Notes under the pieces: generated by a model
Told to the model about the DNA's origin: nothing
Databases searched by the model: none
Seen by the model: only the letters and a program-made list of their open reading frames with translations
Position numbers and translations under genes: made by a program
Assembly: GCF_000974365.1 (NCBI RefSeq)
Contig: NZ_BAZW01000010.1
Location: forward strand, 29,060-93,059
DNA length: 64,000 bases
Source: Geofilum rubicundum JCM 15548
GTDB lineage: Bacteria > Bacteroidota > Bacteroidia > Bacteroidales > Marinilabiliaceae
Reading direction: 5' to 3'
In this document: in pieces, positions 28,022 to 38,103 of the stretch
Position numbering within the stretch: position 1 is the stretch's first letter
How the letters are laid out: each line of letters opens with the position of its first letter

Positions 28022-29656
28022 ATGGAGCTCCATTATTTTGATGTGTTGATTATCGTCGCCTTCATGGTCGGCATTGTGTGGTGGGCATTGAAACATGGTA
28101 AAAGTCGTGATTCGGACTCGTATTTTCTGGCAGGGAGAAGTTCAACCTGGCCGGTTATTGGGCTGTCATTGTTCGCAGCCAGTGTCTCCAGTTCTACCCT
28201 GATGGGGCATTCAGGAGAAGGATTTATCAGTGGCATTGCCGTCTTTAATTACAACTGGATTTCTATCCTGGTGATGGTCTTTTTTGTCATGTTCTTTCTT
28301 CCGTTTTATATTAAATCAGGCATTTTTACGATGCCCGAATTTTTAGAACGCAGGTTTGATAATCGCTCAAGGGTTTATTTTTCATTTATTACAATAATCG
28401 GGAATGTCTTTTTGGATGCTGCGGCTGCTCTTTATACAGGTGCTTTGATCATCAAACTGATTTTTCCGGATGTCGAAATTCAATGGATAATATTGGGGAT
28501 GGCGCTGGTAGCAGGGAGTTATACGATTATTGGGGGCTTGTCTTCTGCCATTAATGCAGATGTCATTCAAGCTGCCATTCTAATCGTGGGTTCCACTATT
28601 TTATCCTTTTTTGCTCTTAAGGAAATTGGTGGTTGGAACGAATTTTACCAGATGTTCAATGAAGGGGTCTGGCTAAAGTTAACCCGTCCGCTCGACGACC
28701 CTACGGTGCCCTGGCTTGGAATGATTGTGGGCATACCCATTTTGGGCTTTTACTTCTGGTGTAATAACCAAGTGATGGTGCAACGGGTGCTCTCTGCCAA
28801 ATCTGTTGATCATGGTCGCAGAGGGGTGCTTTTTGTCGGTTTTTTGTATCTGTTTACCTTGTTTATTTTCATCATGCCCGGGGTAATTGCCCGGGGATTG
28901 AACCTGTTTGGTGTGGATGATTTACCCTTGGAAATGATAGGAGGCCAGGCATTAAGCAGCATCTATGGAATCAATACGGATGAGGTTTATCCGCATTTAA
29001 TTGCCCGATTATTACCTGTTGGACTGGTGGGTATTATTTTGGCCGCTATGATTTCAGCTTTGACCTCTACTTTAAGCGCTACCCTTAGCTCTGCTTCCAC
29101 GCTTTTTACCATGGACTTTTATTCAAAATGGGATAAAAAGGCAGATAGTAAAAAGCTTGTAAGGGTTGGTCGAATTACGGCTGTAGTAGTGCTTGTGATA
29201 GCCGTGGCCTGGGCACCTTTTATTCAAAGATTCGACTCTCTGGTGTCGTATTATCAGGAGGTGATCTCCTATTTGGCGCCGCCTATTGTTGGCGTATTTT
29301 TCCTTGGTTTGTTTTGGCGCCGAATAAACGGTATTGGTGCTTTTACCGGATTGATCAGTGGGTTGTTCTTAGCATCGGTACTGATGATTATGAAGTATAT
29401 TCTTATGATTGAAGTCAACGTTCATTTTCTATTGTTGGCACCAGTTCTTTTGATCATCAGCGGAATTGTTACCATCGTGGTTAGTTTTAATACCCAAAAG
29501 CCTTTAGCGGAAAAGGTGGATAGTTATACATGGACAAAAAAAATATGGAAGGAGGAAAGTCAAGAATTGCAAGGGGTTATCTGGTATAAAAATTTCCGCA
29601 TACTGAGTATCCTGTTAGTCTTAGCCTGCTTTATGATGTATTTCATGTTCATTTAA
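28022..29656 (+). CDS. Sodium:solute symporter (SSS family), probable sugar transporter
   Basis: Inner-membrane Na+-coupled transporter of 544 residues. It has about 13-14 hydrophobic segments starting with HYFDVLIIVAFMVGIVWWAL. The SSS signatures are DSDSYFLAGRSSTWPVIGLSLFAASVSSSTLMG near residue 35 and GLVGIILAAMISALTSTLSATLSSASTLFTMDFYSKW near residue 340, which carries the Na2-site Ser/Thr residues. Such SGLT-like symporters are found beside GH130 and GH26 genes in mannan-type PULs, where they are thought to move mannobiose or similar products to the cytosol. It is 61 bases downstream of the GH130 gene and in the same direction. The substrate is inferred from context. Confidence 0.9.
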   Translation: MELHYFDVLIIVAFMVGIVWWALKHGKSRDSDSYFLAGRSSTWPVIGLSLFAASVSSSTLMGHSGEGFISGIAVFNYNWISILVMVFFVMFFLPFYIKSGIFTMPEFLERRFDNRSRVYFSFITIIGNVFLDAAAALYTGALIIKLIFPDVEIQWIILGMALVAGSYTIIGGLSSAINADVIQAAILIVGSTILSFFALKEIGGWNEFYQMFNEGVWLKLTRPLDDPTVPWLGMIVGIPILGFYFWCNNQVMVQRVLSAKSVDHGRRGVLFVGFLYLFTLFIFIMPGVIARGLNLFGVDDLPLEMIGGQALSSIYGINTDEVYPHLIARLLPVGLVGIILAAMISALTSTLSATLSSASTLFTMDFYSKWDKKADSKKLVRVGRITAVVVLVIAVAWAPFIQRFDSLVSYYQEVISYLAPPIVGVFFLGLFWRRINGIGAFTGLISGLFLASVLMIMKYILMIEVNVHFLLLAPVLLIISGIVTIVVSFNTQKPLAEKVDSYTWTKKIWKEESQELQGVIWYKNFRILSILLVLACFMMYFMFI

Positions 29657-29712
29657 ATCCGGTTTTTACCTATGCTGTGATAGCTATTTTGCCTTGTTGA
29701 AATTGAAATGAA

Positions 29713-29746
29713 TAGAGACGCTTTTGTCTCTAAAGGGGGGACCTTT
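29713..29746 (+). other. Two small hairpins between the symporter and GH26 genes
   Basis: A 7-bp stem (29713-29719 with 29726-29732, loop GCTTTT) is followed at once by AAAGG...CCTTT. There is no good T-run, so a weak terminator or an RNA-processing/stability element is as likely as a true terminator. The rest of the 138-base gap holds nothing I recognise. Confidence 0.3.
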
Positions 29747-29794
29747 GCCTTAAGTTGTCATGTAAAATGTTGATAATCAGTAAAAAAACTTTTT

Positions 29795-30751
29795 ATGAAG
29801 AATTGTTATGCTATTTTCTTGGGATTGATTTCTATTGTTTCAATAGAGCTTTCAGGGCAAACGGAATTTAAGACCCTCAATTATTTATATGGAATCTCTG
29901 GTGCCAGAACAGCTGCTGGCCAGCATAACCGCGAGCCTAATGCTGAACCTTCTATGTGGACCGATTCGATTCGGGCTCTTACAGGTGTATACCCTCGGTT
30001 ATGGAGTGGTGATTTCCTGTTTCAGGAAGAAAATATAAAAAACAGGTGGAGTATGATTCTGGAAGCAGAGCGTCAATGGGAAAAAGGGGCCATTGTTAAC
30101 ATAATGTGGCATGCCTGTTCCCCTCTGGTTCAAGAACCTTGCTCATGGGGAGAAGGAAATGGTGTGTTGAATCCTATGAATGATGAAGAATGGCAGAGCT
30201 TATTAACTTATGGCACCCCTGTGAATCAAGCGTTTTATAAGCGTTTGGATGAACTTGCTGTCTACTTGGCCTACTTGAAGACCAAGGGAGTTGAAGTCAT
30301 GTTTAGACCTTTTCATGAGATGAATCAGGGTCTGTTTTGGTGGGGAGGACGGCCAGGTGAAAATGGAACAGCCGCTTTGTTTCGGTTGACCCACAATTAT
30401 CTGACAAAGGAGAAAGGTTTAGATAATTTAATTTGGGTGTGGAATGTGCAAGATTTAAGTTTTGATTGGGAAGCCTACAATCCTGGTGCTGAATATTGGG
30501 ATGTTATGTCTCTTGATGTTTATGATGAAGCTGGTTTTACCCAAAGGAATTATGAGTTGATGTTGGAGGTTTCCGGTGGAAAACCTTTTGGGATAGGTGA
30601 GTGTGCAAAATTGCCAACTGAAGATTTGTTGACGGAACAGCCCCGTTGGGTCTTCTTTATGGCATGGGCGGAGCTGGTTTTTGAGCACAATACAAAATCT
30701 GAAATTAAATCACTTTACTCTTCACCAAGAGTTGAGGTTATAGCCCCTTAA
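29795..30751 (+). CDS. GH26 endo-beta-1,4-mannanase
   Basis: Clan GH-A retaining enzyme that cuts beta-1,4-mannan or releases mannobiose. MKNCYAIFLGLISIVSIELSGQ is a Sec signal without a lipobox, so the enzyme is probably periplasmic. Family GH26 motifs are YGISGARTAAGQHN, GAIVNIMWHACSP, VMFRPFHEMNQGLFWWGG (acid/base Glu in HEMN, about residue 175) and FGIGECAKLP (nucleophile Glu, about residue 269). At 318 residues it is a bare catalytic domain without CBM. In characterised Bacteroides mannan loci, periplasmic GH26 proteins are often mannobiohydrolases. That finer role is an inference here. Confidence 0.93.
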   Translation: MKNCYAIFLGLISIVSIELSGQTEFKTLNYLYGISGARTAAGQHNREPNAEPSMWTDSIRALTGVYPRLWSGDFLFQEENIKNRWSMILEAERQWEKGAIVNIMWHACSPLVQEPCSWGEGNGVLNPMNDEEWQSLLTYGTPVNQAFYKRLDELAVYLAYLKTKGVEVMFRPFHEMNQGLFWWGGRPGENGTAALFRLTHNYLTKEKGLDNLIWVWNVQDLSFDWEAYNPGAEYWDVMSLDVYDEAGFTQRNYELMLEVSGGKPFGIGECAKLPTEDLLTEQPRWVFFMAWAELVFEHNTKSEIKSLYSSPRVEVIAP

Positions 30752-30772
30752 TGTAAATCTATTCATTGTACT

Positions 30773-32548
30773 ATGAAAAAGAATCTATGGTTTGTGGTTT
30801 GTTTATGTGTGTTTATGCACTCCACTCTTTTTGCGCAAGAAGTAACTGTTGACGGAAACAAGTTTCAGGTCAATGGTGATGATATCTTCTTTAATGCTAT
30901 ATCAGGACCCTGGCAATGGAGGGCCGACTGTGACATCAATTTTATGCGCCGTAATTTCGATTGGAGTTATTGGAACCAGGAGTTTCAACGATATGCTGAC
31001 AATAATATAAATCTGGTGCGCATCTGGCTACATGGTTCAGGAAATTTTAGTCCGGCCATCAATACCAATGCATTTATAGATGCCTACGGATCAGGTGACC
31101 AGTTTTGGCAGGATATGGATGCTCTGGTTGCTTTGGCTGCAACTTATGAAGTTTATATTATGCCCACTTTCTGGTCGTTTGACATGGTTAAGGAGGGCAT
31201 GAGTACTTATTATCAGCATTACAGAACCCTCATCCAGGACGATAACAGGATGGGCTCTTATTTGGATAACTTCCTGATTCCTTTCCTTAATAGATATGAG
31301 GACAACCCCTGGATAATGGGCTACGATTTGGTCAATGAACCTGAGCACATGTGGCGGGATGCTGACTGCGGACATTTAAACCAATATTGGGTGATGCGTT
31401 TTTTTGCCCGATGCGCAGCGGCTGTCAATCAGTACAGTAGTAAGCCCGTTACCATTGGCTCAATGTGGATCGTTTATAACAGTCCCAATTTTGGATCACC
31501 GGATGGTGATCCACAGGCTGGCTGGAATCGGTATACAGATGCTTCAATGCGGTCTTACTTTGATAGTCCCGATGCTTACCTTGATTTTTATTCCCCCCAC
31601 TGGTACCAATGGCAAAATACTTCTGGCCCCTATGAAAGAACCGTTCAACAATGGCTGGGTTCGAATGATAAGCCTGTTATTATTGGTGAAACCTTTGGAG
31701 GTGATTTGCCTGAGGTTTTTGGTAGTCTGACAAACTATTACATACAATCCTACTTAAACGGATATGATGGCGTAATTGGATGGAAGAACGCTTGTGAGAA
31801 CGATGGCTATGGCACATGGAACGGAATCAGTCCGGCTACCAATGCTTTTTATAACGCCTATCCTAACCTGGTCTATCCCTGGCGAAATAGCAATGAAAAT
31901 GTAGCTTACGGAAAGCCTGCATTTGCCTCGTCTACTGAATCTGCTGGCCATGCTCCCTCCTTTGCCTTTGATGGAAATGGTGAAACCAGATGGGCAAGTG
32001 CTTATGCCGATCCGCAGTGGATTTATGTGGATTTGCAACAACAGTATCAGATTAACAGGATTCGTTTGGACTGGGAGTCTGCTTATGCACGCCAGTTTCA
32101 GATCCAGGTGTCCTCCGACAATCAGACCTGGTCAACAGTGTATTCTAATTATAGTCATTTAGGAGGGGAAACCGATGTTACCGTCGATGTAGCGGCGCGC
32201 TATGTGAAAATGTACGGATGGGAGAGAGCTACGCAGTGGGGCTATTCTCTTTATGAGTTTGAAGTTTATGGCAACCCTTTGAGTGGAGCACCGCAATTCG
32301 TTGCGGTTGGACAGGAGATGATCAAGAGTAAGGTGCTTTGCCTGGTTCCAAATCCGGCCAATTTTGAAGTTCAACTTTCAGGTTTTGGTGAAGCTGCTGA
32401 TGTTAAGGTTTTTGATGTTTCGGGTGTGGTCGTGGCAGAGTTTAAAGCTCAGTCGGGAAGCACCGTTTTGGATGTTTCGACATGGCCCGCAGGAATGTAT
32501 TTTGTTCAGACTGGTGGCGTTGTGAAAAAATTGATGGTGCAAAATTAA
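30773..32548 (+). CDS. GH5-like mannanase with F5/8-type C (CBM32) domain and T9SS tail
   Basis: Three-part secreted enzyme. A Sec signal (MKKNLWFVVCLCVFMHSTLFAQ) precedes a clan GH-A domain, residues ~25-370, with LVRIWLHGSGNF, IMGYDLVNEPEHMW (acid/base Glu, about residue 189) and PVIIGETFGGDLP (nucleophile, about residue 306). This resembles the GH5 mannanase group. Residues ~378-510 form a discoidin/CBM32 module (NVAYGKPAFASSTESAG, FDGNGETRWASAYADPQWIYVDL, FEVYGNP). The last ~75 residues are a type A T9SS sorting domain (LVPNPANFEV, VFDVSGVVV, PAGMYFVQTGGVVKKLMV). It should be exported through the outer membrane and anchored or released. It starts 22 bases after the GH26 stop. Confidence 0.88.
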   Translation: MKKNLWFVVCLCVFMHSTLFAQEVTVDGNKFQVNGDDIFFNAISGPWQWRADCDINFMRRNFDWSYWNQEFQRYADNNINLVRIWLHGSGNFSPAINTNAFIDAYGSGDQFWQDMDALVALAATYEVYIMPTFWSFDMVKEGMSTYYQHYRTLIQDDNRMGSYLDNFLIPFLNRYEDNPWIMGYDLVNEPEHMWRDADCGHLNQYWVMRFFARCAAAVNQYSSKPVTIGSMWIVYNSPNFGSPDGDPQAGWNRYTDASMRSYFDSPDAYLDFYSPHWYQWQNTSGPYERTVQQWLGSNDKPVIIGETFGGDLPEVFGSLTNYYIQSYLNGYDGVIGWKNACENDGYGTWNGISPATNAFYNAYPNLVYPWRNSNENVAYGKPAFASSTESAGHAPSFAFDGNGETRWASAYADPQWIYVDLQQQYQINRIRLDWESAYARQFQIQVSSDNQTWSTVYSNYSHLGGETDVTVDVAARYVKMYGWERATQWGYSLYEFEVYGNPLSGAPQFVAVGQEMIKSKVLCLVPNPANFEVQLSGFGEAADVKVFDVSGVVVAEFKAQSGSTVLDVSTWPAGMYFVQTGGVVKKLMVQN

Positions 32549-32574
32549 GTAACTGACTTAAAAATAGAAAAGTG

Positions 32575-34308
32575 ATGAAGAGTATTTTTTATGTGTGTAT
32601 GATGTTAGGCCTTGGAGTTATTGCTTTTGCTTGTGCAGATTCAGGTCAGAATGGAATTTCTGAAGTTATTGCAGAGGCAGATGAGTTTGAGCAATATGCC
32701 AAGGCTGAATTTACGCTTGAGTTGAAGACTAACTGGAATGATCCATATGTCAGCAGTGATGTGGCGCTTGATATGATTTTGCAAGCGCCTTCTGGCAAAG
32801 AAATCGTATTACCTGCCTTTTATGTTTCAGGAAACTCCGGAGAAAAATCCACTTGGAAAGCCCGATTTATGGCTAAGGAAATTGGTCGGTACAACTATAT
32901 TTTCAAGTTATATGAGAAGGGGGAGCTAATTGCTACTTCAAAAAGGGGGCGTTTTGTTTCTGTGCCATCTGATAAGAAGGGTATTTTGAGGCCCAATGAT
33001 AAGTGGACCTTTAAATATGACAATGGAGAGCTGTTTAGGGGAGTTGGGGAAAATATTTGTTGGGAGGCCAGATCCAACGATGACAATCGCTATCTGAAGG
33101 AGCTTCATGAAAATTCTCGATTCAATTACGATTACCTTTTGACTTCTTTAGCTGAAAACGGGGGTGATTTTTTCCGCACCTGGATGGTTTATTGGAATTT
33201 GCCAGTTGATTGGAAAATTGTGAGAAACACGGATCGTTATGTCGACAGTGATGCCCGATTAAACGAGAGTGGCATTCAACGTATGGATGAGCTTGTCGAC
33301 TTGTGTGACTCTTTGGATATACATTTCATGCTGGCTTTAGAAACCCATGGTGGTTTACTGGATCGTGGCTGGGAAATTAGCAGCTACAACGTTAAGCAAG
33401 GCGGTCCGGCCGAAACACCTTACGAATTCTTCTCCCTTGAAGCGGCACGTGCTATGTATAAGGATAAGCTTCGATTCATGGTAGCACGATGGGGTTACAG
33501 TCCGGCCATTGGCGCATGGGAATTTTTTAATGAGGTCGACAATGCCATGTTTAACGTTCCCGAAGAAAATCAGTTGCCTCACGACATTGTCACCGACTGG
33601 CATGCAGAAATGAGTGAGTACCTTAAGGAGATTGATCCTTTTGGCCATTTGATAACAACCAGTGTTTCACATAGGGATATAGACGGACTAAACGAATTAC
33701 CTTTCATTGATTTTAACCAAAAACATATTTATCGTGGCACTCAAACGATTCCTGAAGTAATCAACGAATACGTTGATCGCTATGATAAACCCTATGTGAT
33801 TGGCGAATTTGGATATGAGTGGGACTGGCATGTTAATTTCTATGATATCGCTGATGAAAAAATCAGTGATTATAAAAGGGGATTGTGGTACGGACTGTTT
33901 TCACCCACACCCATTATGCCTATGAGCTGGTGGTGGGAGTTTTTTGATGAACTGGGCATACGCAGCTATTTGGCTAATGTTCAGATTATCAATAATAGGA
34001 TGTTGGAAAAGGGCCAGGGAGAATTTGAACAGCTATCTGTGAATGTCAGCAAAAGAGAATTAGTGAACTATGCCGTCAAATGCGGAGATACTTACTTTGT
34101 TTATCTATTTAATCCTTCTGAAAATGTGCTTGAGACGGAGGTGCGAATACCTGTTTCTAGTGACGGTTCATTGAAAGCGGAATTGTACAACTGTGAGACC
34201 GGGGACTTTAAACAACTTAAGGAAAGCGAATACCGAGATAAAGAAATGGTCTTTGATCAACTTAACCTGCCTGCCGGTTCCGATATTGTATTGGTAATCG
34301 GGGAATGA
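32575..34308 (+). CDS. DUF5060 + GH5-like glycoside hydrolase, lipoprotein
   Basis: MKSIFYVCMMLGLGVIAFAC is a lipoprotein signal. The ATG at 32575 is preferred over the GTG just before it. Residues ~38-130 form an Ig-like DUF5060 module (FEQYAKAEFTLELKTNWNDP, DVALDMILQAPSGKEIVLPAFY). A clan GH-A barrel follows with FRGVGENICWEARSND, FFRTWMVYWNLPVDW, AWEFFNEVDNAMF (acid/base Glu, about residue 320) and YVIGEFGYEWDW (nucleophile, about residue 411). A small C-terminal beta domain ends the protein at 577 residues. It is a full-length paralogue of the gene at 35644 but has no CBM6 or T9SS tail. Substrate specificity is not set by motif; the PUL suggests a mannan-type backbone. Confidence 0.82.
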   Translation: MKSIFYVCMMLGLGVIAFACADSGQNGISEVIAEADEFEQYAKAEFTLELKTNWNDPYVSSDVALDMILQAPSGKEIVLPAFYVSGNSGEKSTWKARFMAKEIGRYNYIFKLYEKGELIATSKRGRFVSVPSDKKGILRPNDKWTFKYDNGELFRGVGENICWEARSNDDNRYLKELHENSRFNYDYLLTSLAENGGDFFRTWMVYWNLPVDWKIVRNTDRYVDSDARLNESGIQRMDELVDLCDSLDIHFMLALETHGGLLDRGWEISSYNVKQGGPAETPYEFFSLEAARAMYKDKLRFMVARWGYSPAIGAWEFFNEVDNAMFNVPEENQLPHDIVTDWHAEMSEYLKEIDPFGHLITTSVSHRDIDGLNELPFIDFNQKHIYRGTQTIPEVINEYVDRYDKPYVIGEFGYEWDWHVNFYDIADEKISDYKRGLWYGLFSPTPIMPMSWWWEFFDELGIRSYLANVQIINNRMLEKGQGEFEQLSVNVSKRELVNYAVKCGDTYFVYLFNPSENVLETEVRIPVSSDGSLKAELYNCETGDFKQLKESEYRDKEMVFDQLNLPAGSDIVLVIGE

Positions 34309-34453
34309 TCGTCCCTTAGATGGGTGTAGAAGTGTTTTTAACGTTTTTAATTGAATTGATATGAGACTCACATGAAAGCTAAGCCTTATAGTCATCTACG
34401 AGAATAGCTAATATGGAGTTGCATACAAGTGATTAAAATTAAATTATTTACAA

Positions 34454-35589
34454 ATGAAAAAGAAGAATTTTACTTTAAGTGTTGGCTTATTAATTGGTTT
34501 TTTTGTTAGTGCCGGTATTGGTGAAGTACAGGGAAATCCAATAGTCATTGAAGCAAAGGATTATGAAAACAAAAGTGGTGCTATTGTGGATGAGGTAACA
34601 CATCTTTCGGGGATCGTTCCTTGGGAGTGGGTTTCTTTTAATGCCATAACAATTGCCACAGAAGGCGACTATCTGATTGAGTACGAAGTGGCCAGTGTTG
34701 GCGGCGGCGGCGTTTTTCAGCTTGAGCAGGGAGGTGTTGGAACTGTCTTTGGCACAGCAACTATTCCCGCAACAGGAGCCGATGATATCTGGCAAGTGGC
34801 GAGTCATGTGGTTACATTGCCAGCCGGAGAGGTGGCTTTTGGCGTGAAAGGGATTGGTGATAATTGGAATGCATGGGGGTTAAAGAGCATTACCATATCA
34901 GAGGCTGGAGCAGTTGAAGAGCCTGAGTTTATTACCATTGAGGCCGAGGATTTTAGTGGTAAAGATGGTGATGTGACAGATGAGGGAACTTATTTGTCAA
35001 ACATAGCACCTTGGCGTTGGATTTCTTTTGATAATGTATCTATTCCTGAGACTGGAACCTACTTGGTGGAATACCGGGTGGCTTGTGCAGGCGGCGGTGA
35101 TTATCTGAATCTGGAAGAAGGAGGAACCCCTAACGTTCATGGTTCCATTGATATTCCGGATACAGGTGGCAATGACCAATGGGAGGTAATTAGTCATATT
35201 GTAGAACTCACTGAAGGGATTCAGAATTTCGGTATTAAAGGGATGGGCGATGCTGGAATGCATGGAGTCTCGACTGGTTCAGATTCTCGAAGGTTGACGG
35301 AACCGTATCTTCTTTTAATGGTGCCAGCTTGAATGATGCCGATATTACAGTTTATCCTGTGCCGGCTAAGAGCAGCGAGCTAAAAATGGATATTTCTGTT
35401 GAAAGCGCATCTGATGTCAGATTATCTGTATTTGATATCAGTGGTACTGAGGTGGCCGTTGTATTTGCAGGCCATTTGAGCGCCGGTAATTATAGTTATG
35501 GGCTGTCTGGAAACCTCAATATTGGTGTCTATTTCCTTCGTTTGCATACAGGAACTGACCAAAAGGTTGCTCGTTTTGTGATAAAGTAA
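34454..35589 (+). CDS. Secreted tandem CBM6 protein with T9SS tail and no catalytic domain (one frame break)
   Basis: Signal peptide MKKKNFTLSVGLLIGFFVSAGIGEVQG is followed by two similar ~135-residue carbohydrate-binding modules of the CBM6/CBM35 kind. Unit 1 is IVIEAKDYENKSGAIVDE to WNAWGLKSITIS and unit 2 is ITIEAEDFSGKDGDVTDE to WNAWSLDWF. Each has the EAExY/F edge and a W-x-x-F/W sugar-contact strand. A T9SS sorting domain closes the protein (ITVYPVPAKSSELKMD, VRLSVFDISG, GVYFLRLHTG, VARFVIK). The frame breaks at about 35252: GDAGMHGVSTG should read WNAWSLDWFRFSKVDGTV, and one added base gives about 378 residues. With no enzyme domain it may be a secreted mannan-binding adhesin or scaffold. 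Confidence 0.8.
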
Positions 35590-35605
35590 GTTTGGTATTT
35601 GTTGG

Positions 35606-35633
35606 ACGCTACCCTATAGGGGGTAGCGTTTTT
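35606..35633 (+). terminator. Intrinsic terminator inside the PUL
   Basis: A perfect 9-bp GC-rich stem (35606-35614 with 35621-35629) with a 6-base loop and a T-run. It lies after the CBM6 gene and only 10 bases before the start of the next enzyme gene, so it either ends the main PUL transcript or attenuates read-through to the distal genes. Confidence 0.8.
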
Positions 35634-35643
35634 AAATATAAAA

Positions 35644-38043
35644 ATGATGGGGCAAAAGCTGAATTTCCTAATAGTACTGATGTTGATGGTGGTTTCAACG
35701 TTATCATATGCCTATGATCAAATTACAGTTTGAGTTGGTGACAACTCAAAACATCCAATATGGAAAAAACATTTTCACGGCTTCAGTGGATGCATCCATA
35801 GTTAACCCTTATAACGCCAATGAGGTGTCTTTGGATTTGATGCTGACAGCTCCTTCCAACCACCAATTGGTTGTTCCTGCCTTTTTTTGTCATGATGAAG
35901 AGAATTGGAAAGTGCATTTTTCACCCAGGGAATCCGGGGAGTATGGTTATTATTTTCAACTGAAAATAGATGGGGAGGTTGCAGATAACAGTGCCTCTGA
36001 TTCGTTTGTGGTTGCAAGCAGTGATGCGGCAGGCTTCCTCAATGCCAATAACTATTGGACCTTTAAATTTGACAATGGGGAATTGTTTCGTGGCATTGGT
36101 ATTAATGTTGGCTGGGAAGGCCGTTCCTGGGATAATCCGGCTGAATCATTTTCCTATGAGCATTATTTGAATCATCTTTCGGATAATGGTGCCAATTTCA
36201 TCAGAACATGGATGTGTCAGTGGAATTTGCCATTGGAATGGCAAAGGGTTAGCAATACCAATCGCTATCAGAACAGCAGCACTTATTTTCACCATGAAGC
36301 CATTGATCGCATGGATCAATTCGTTGATCTGTGTGAGGAAACGGATATTTATGTAATGCTTTGTTTGGAGGTGCACGGGTCCATTCAGGGTGGAGAATGG
36401 AATGATAGTCCATACAATGTGGCAAACGGTGGGCCATGCAATGCCCGTCAGGAGTTTTTTACAAAACCCGAGGCCCGGCAACAGTTCAAAAACCGTTTGC
36501 GTTATCTGGTTGCTCGCTGGGGATACAGCCCCCATATTGCCATGTGGGAATTGTTTAATGAAATTGATAATGTTTCAGCACCCTTGAATATACCTGATCA
36601 TGTGATAACCAATTGGCATACCGAAATGAGTGCTTATTTAAAAGCCGTTGATCCTTATGGAAGAATGGTCACAACCAGTATTTCCCATAGGGACATTAAC
36701 GGATTAAACGCTATTGCTTCTATAGACATCAATCAAAAGCATATTTACCACGACAATGGCGATGCTACCGATGTAATATCTGCCATCAACCAATATGTCA
36801 ATACTCATAATAAACCTTACATCATTGGAGAATGTGGGTGGACGTGGGACTGGAATAAAGATTTCTCAAATCCTTCCACTGTGGAGAATTTAGTATTTGA
36901 TTTTAAGAGAGCTTTATGGTATGGTGCGTTTTCAAGCACCCCGGTCTACCCAATGAACTGGTGGTGGGAGTTCTTTGACACCCAAAATGTCTATTATTTC
37001 TATGAAGGAGTAAGGTATATTACCTCTGAAATGCTAACAGATGGCGAGGGAGCGTTTGAGCCTTTAAGTTCTTCATCGGGCAATTTTGATACTTACACTG
37101 TAAAATGCGGAAGCACTATTTATGTTTACGTGTTGAACCGAGCTTCTCCGGTAGAAATGGCCAATTAGCTATAGCTTCGTTAGTTTCAGGTAAGTCTTAT
37201 TTTGTACAGGCATTTAACACTGAAAGTGGCGTTGCCAGCAACAAAGGCAAGGTTTTATCCAATGGTACTGGGCAAATTGGCCTGACTGAAGTTGCTATAC
37301 CAGCCCGTCAGGGCATGGTGTATATCCTTTCGGAAGAAGAAAGGCCAGAGCGTGAAGCTCAAAACGATTTCGATGAATTGTTTATTCCTGCTGAAAGCTT
37401 CTCTAATTCAAGCGGTGTTTTTGTGCAGGCTGGGACGGATGAGGATGATGGTCAAATAGTGACCAATATTGAAGATGGAACATGGTTGTCCTATAGCCAT
37501 ATAAATATTCCTGAAACAGGAAATTATATTGTGGAGTACCGTGTGGCCAGTCTAAATGGCGGACTGTTGCAAATAGAAGAGGGCGGCAACCCTGATAATG
37601 CCTATGGAAATATACAGATACCGCCCACAGGAGGCCATGCTGAATGGGTAACGGTAAGTCATGAATTGACCCTTCAGAACGGTATCCAGAATTTTGGTCT
37701 TAAAGCTTTGGAAGGTGGTTGGAATTTTAATTGGTTCAGGTTTATACCTGAGCCATCTACTTTTTTAAGCAGTTTGTGGAGGAGGGATTTTAAAATTGAA
37801 ACAATAATAGCTAATGGGCAGAATGAAGAAATCTCATTTTTTGCTAATGCACCTTCTCCCGAAAGAGCTATGGTGTTGGTTTATAGTATTGAAGGGCAGG
37901 TTGTTGTGGGGCCAAAATGGATTGAAATATCCATAGGCAGGCATGTCATTCGTTCAGGAAAAGCTTTGCTTCCAGGTGTTTATTTGCTTTCCTTGAATTT
38001 TGAAAGGGATGGGATTTTGGCTGAAAAGTTTATAGTGAAATAA
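35644..38043 (+). CDS. DUF5060 + GH5-like + CBM6 + T9SS-tailed glycoside hydrolase (two frame breaks)
   Basis: Paralogue of the enzyme at 32575 with a different export route. From the ATG at 35644 (or 35647) comes a clear Sec signal, MGQKLNFLIVLMLMVVSTLSYA. The frame then shifts by +1 near the AAA at 35720-35722 and enters the main frame (LQFELVTTQNIQYGKNIF). DUF5060 is followed by the GH-A barrel with FRTWMCQWNLPLEW, MWELFNEIDNVSAP (acid/base) and YIIGECGWTWDW (nucleophile). The frame breaks again in AAA at 37155-37157: SPVEMAN-stop should read SPVENGQLAIASLVSGKSYF. A CBM6 module (LFIPAESFSNSSGVFVQAG to WNFNWFRFIPE) and a divergent T9SS tail (VLVYSIEGQ, LPGVYLLSLNFERDG, AEKFIVK) complete about 800 residues. 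Confidence 0.8.
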
Positions 38044-38103
38044 ATAATTAGCTTTATGGAGAAAATAGCCAGAGATATTCCCTCTATTTAAATACTATGT
38101 ATT

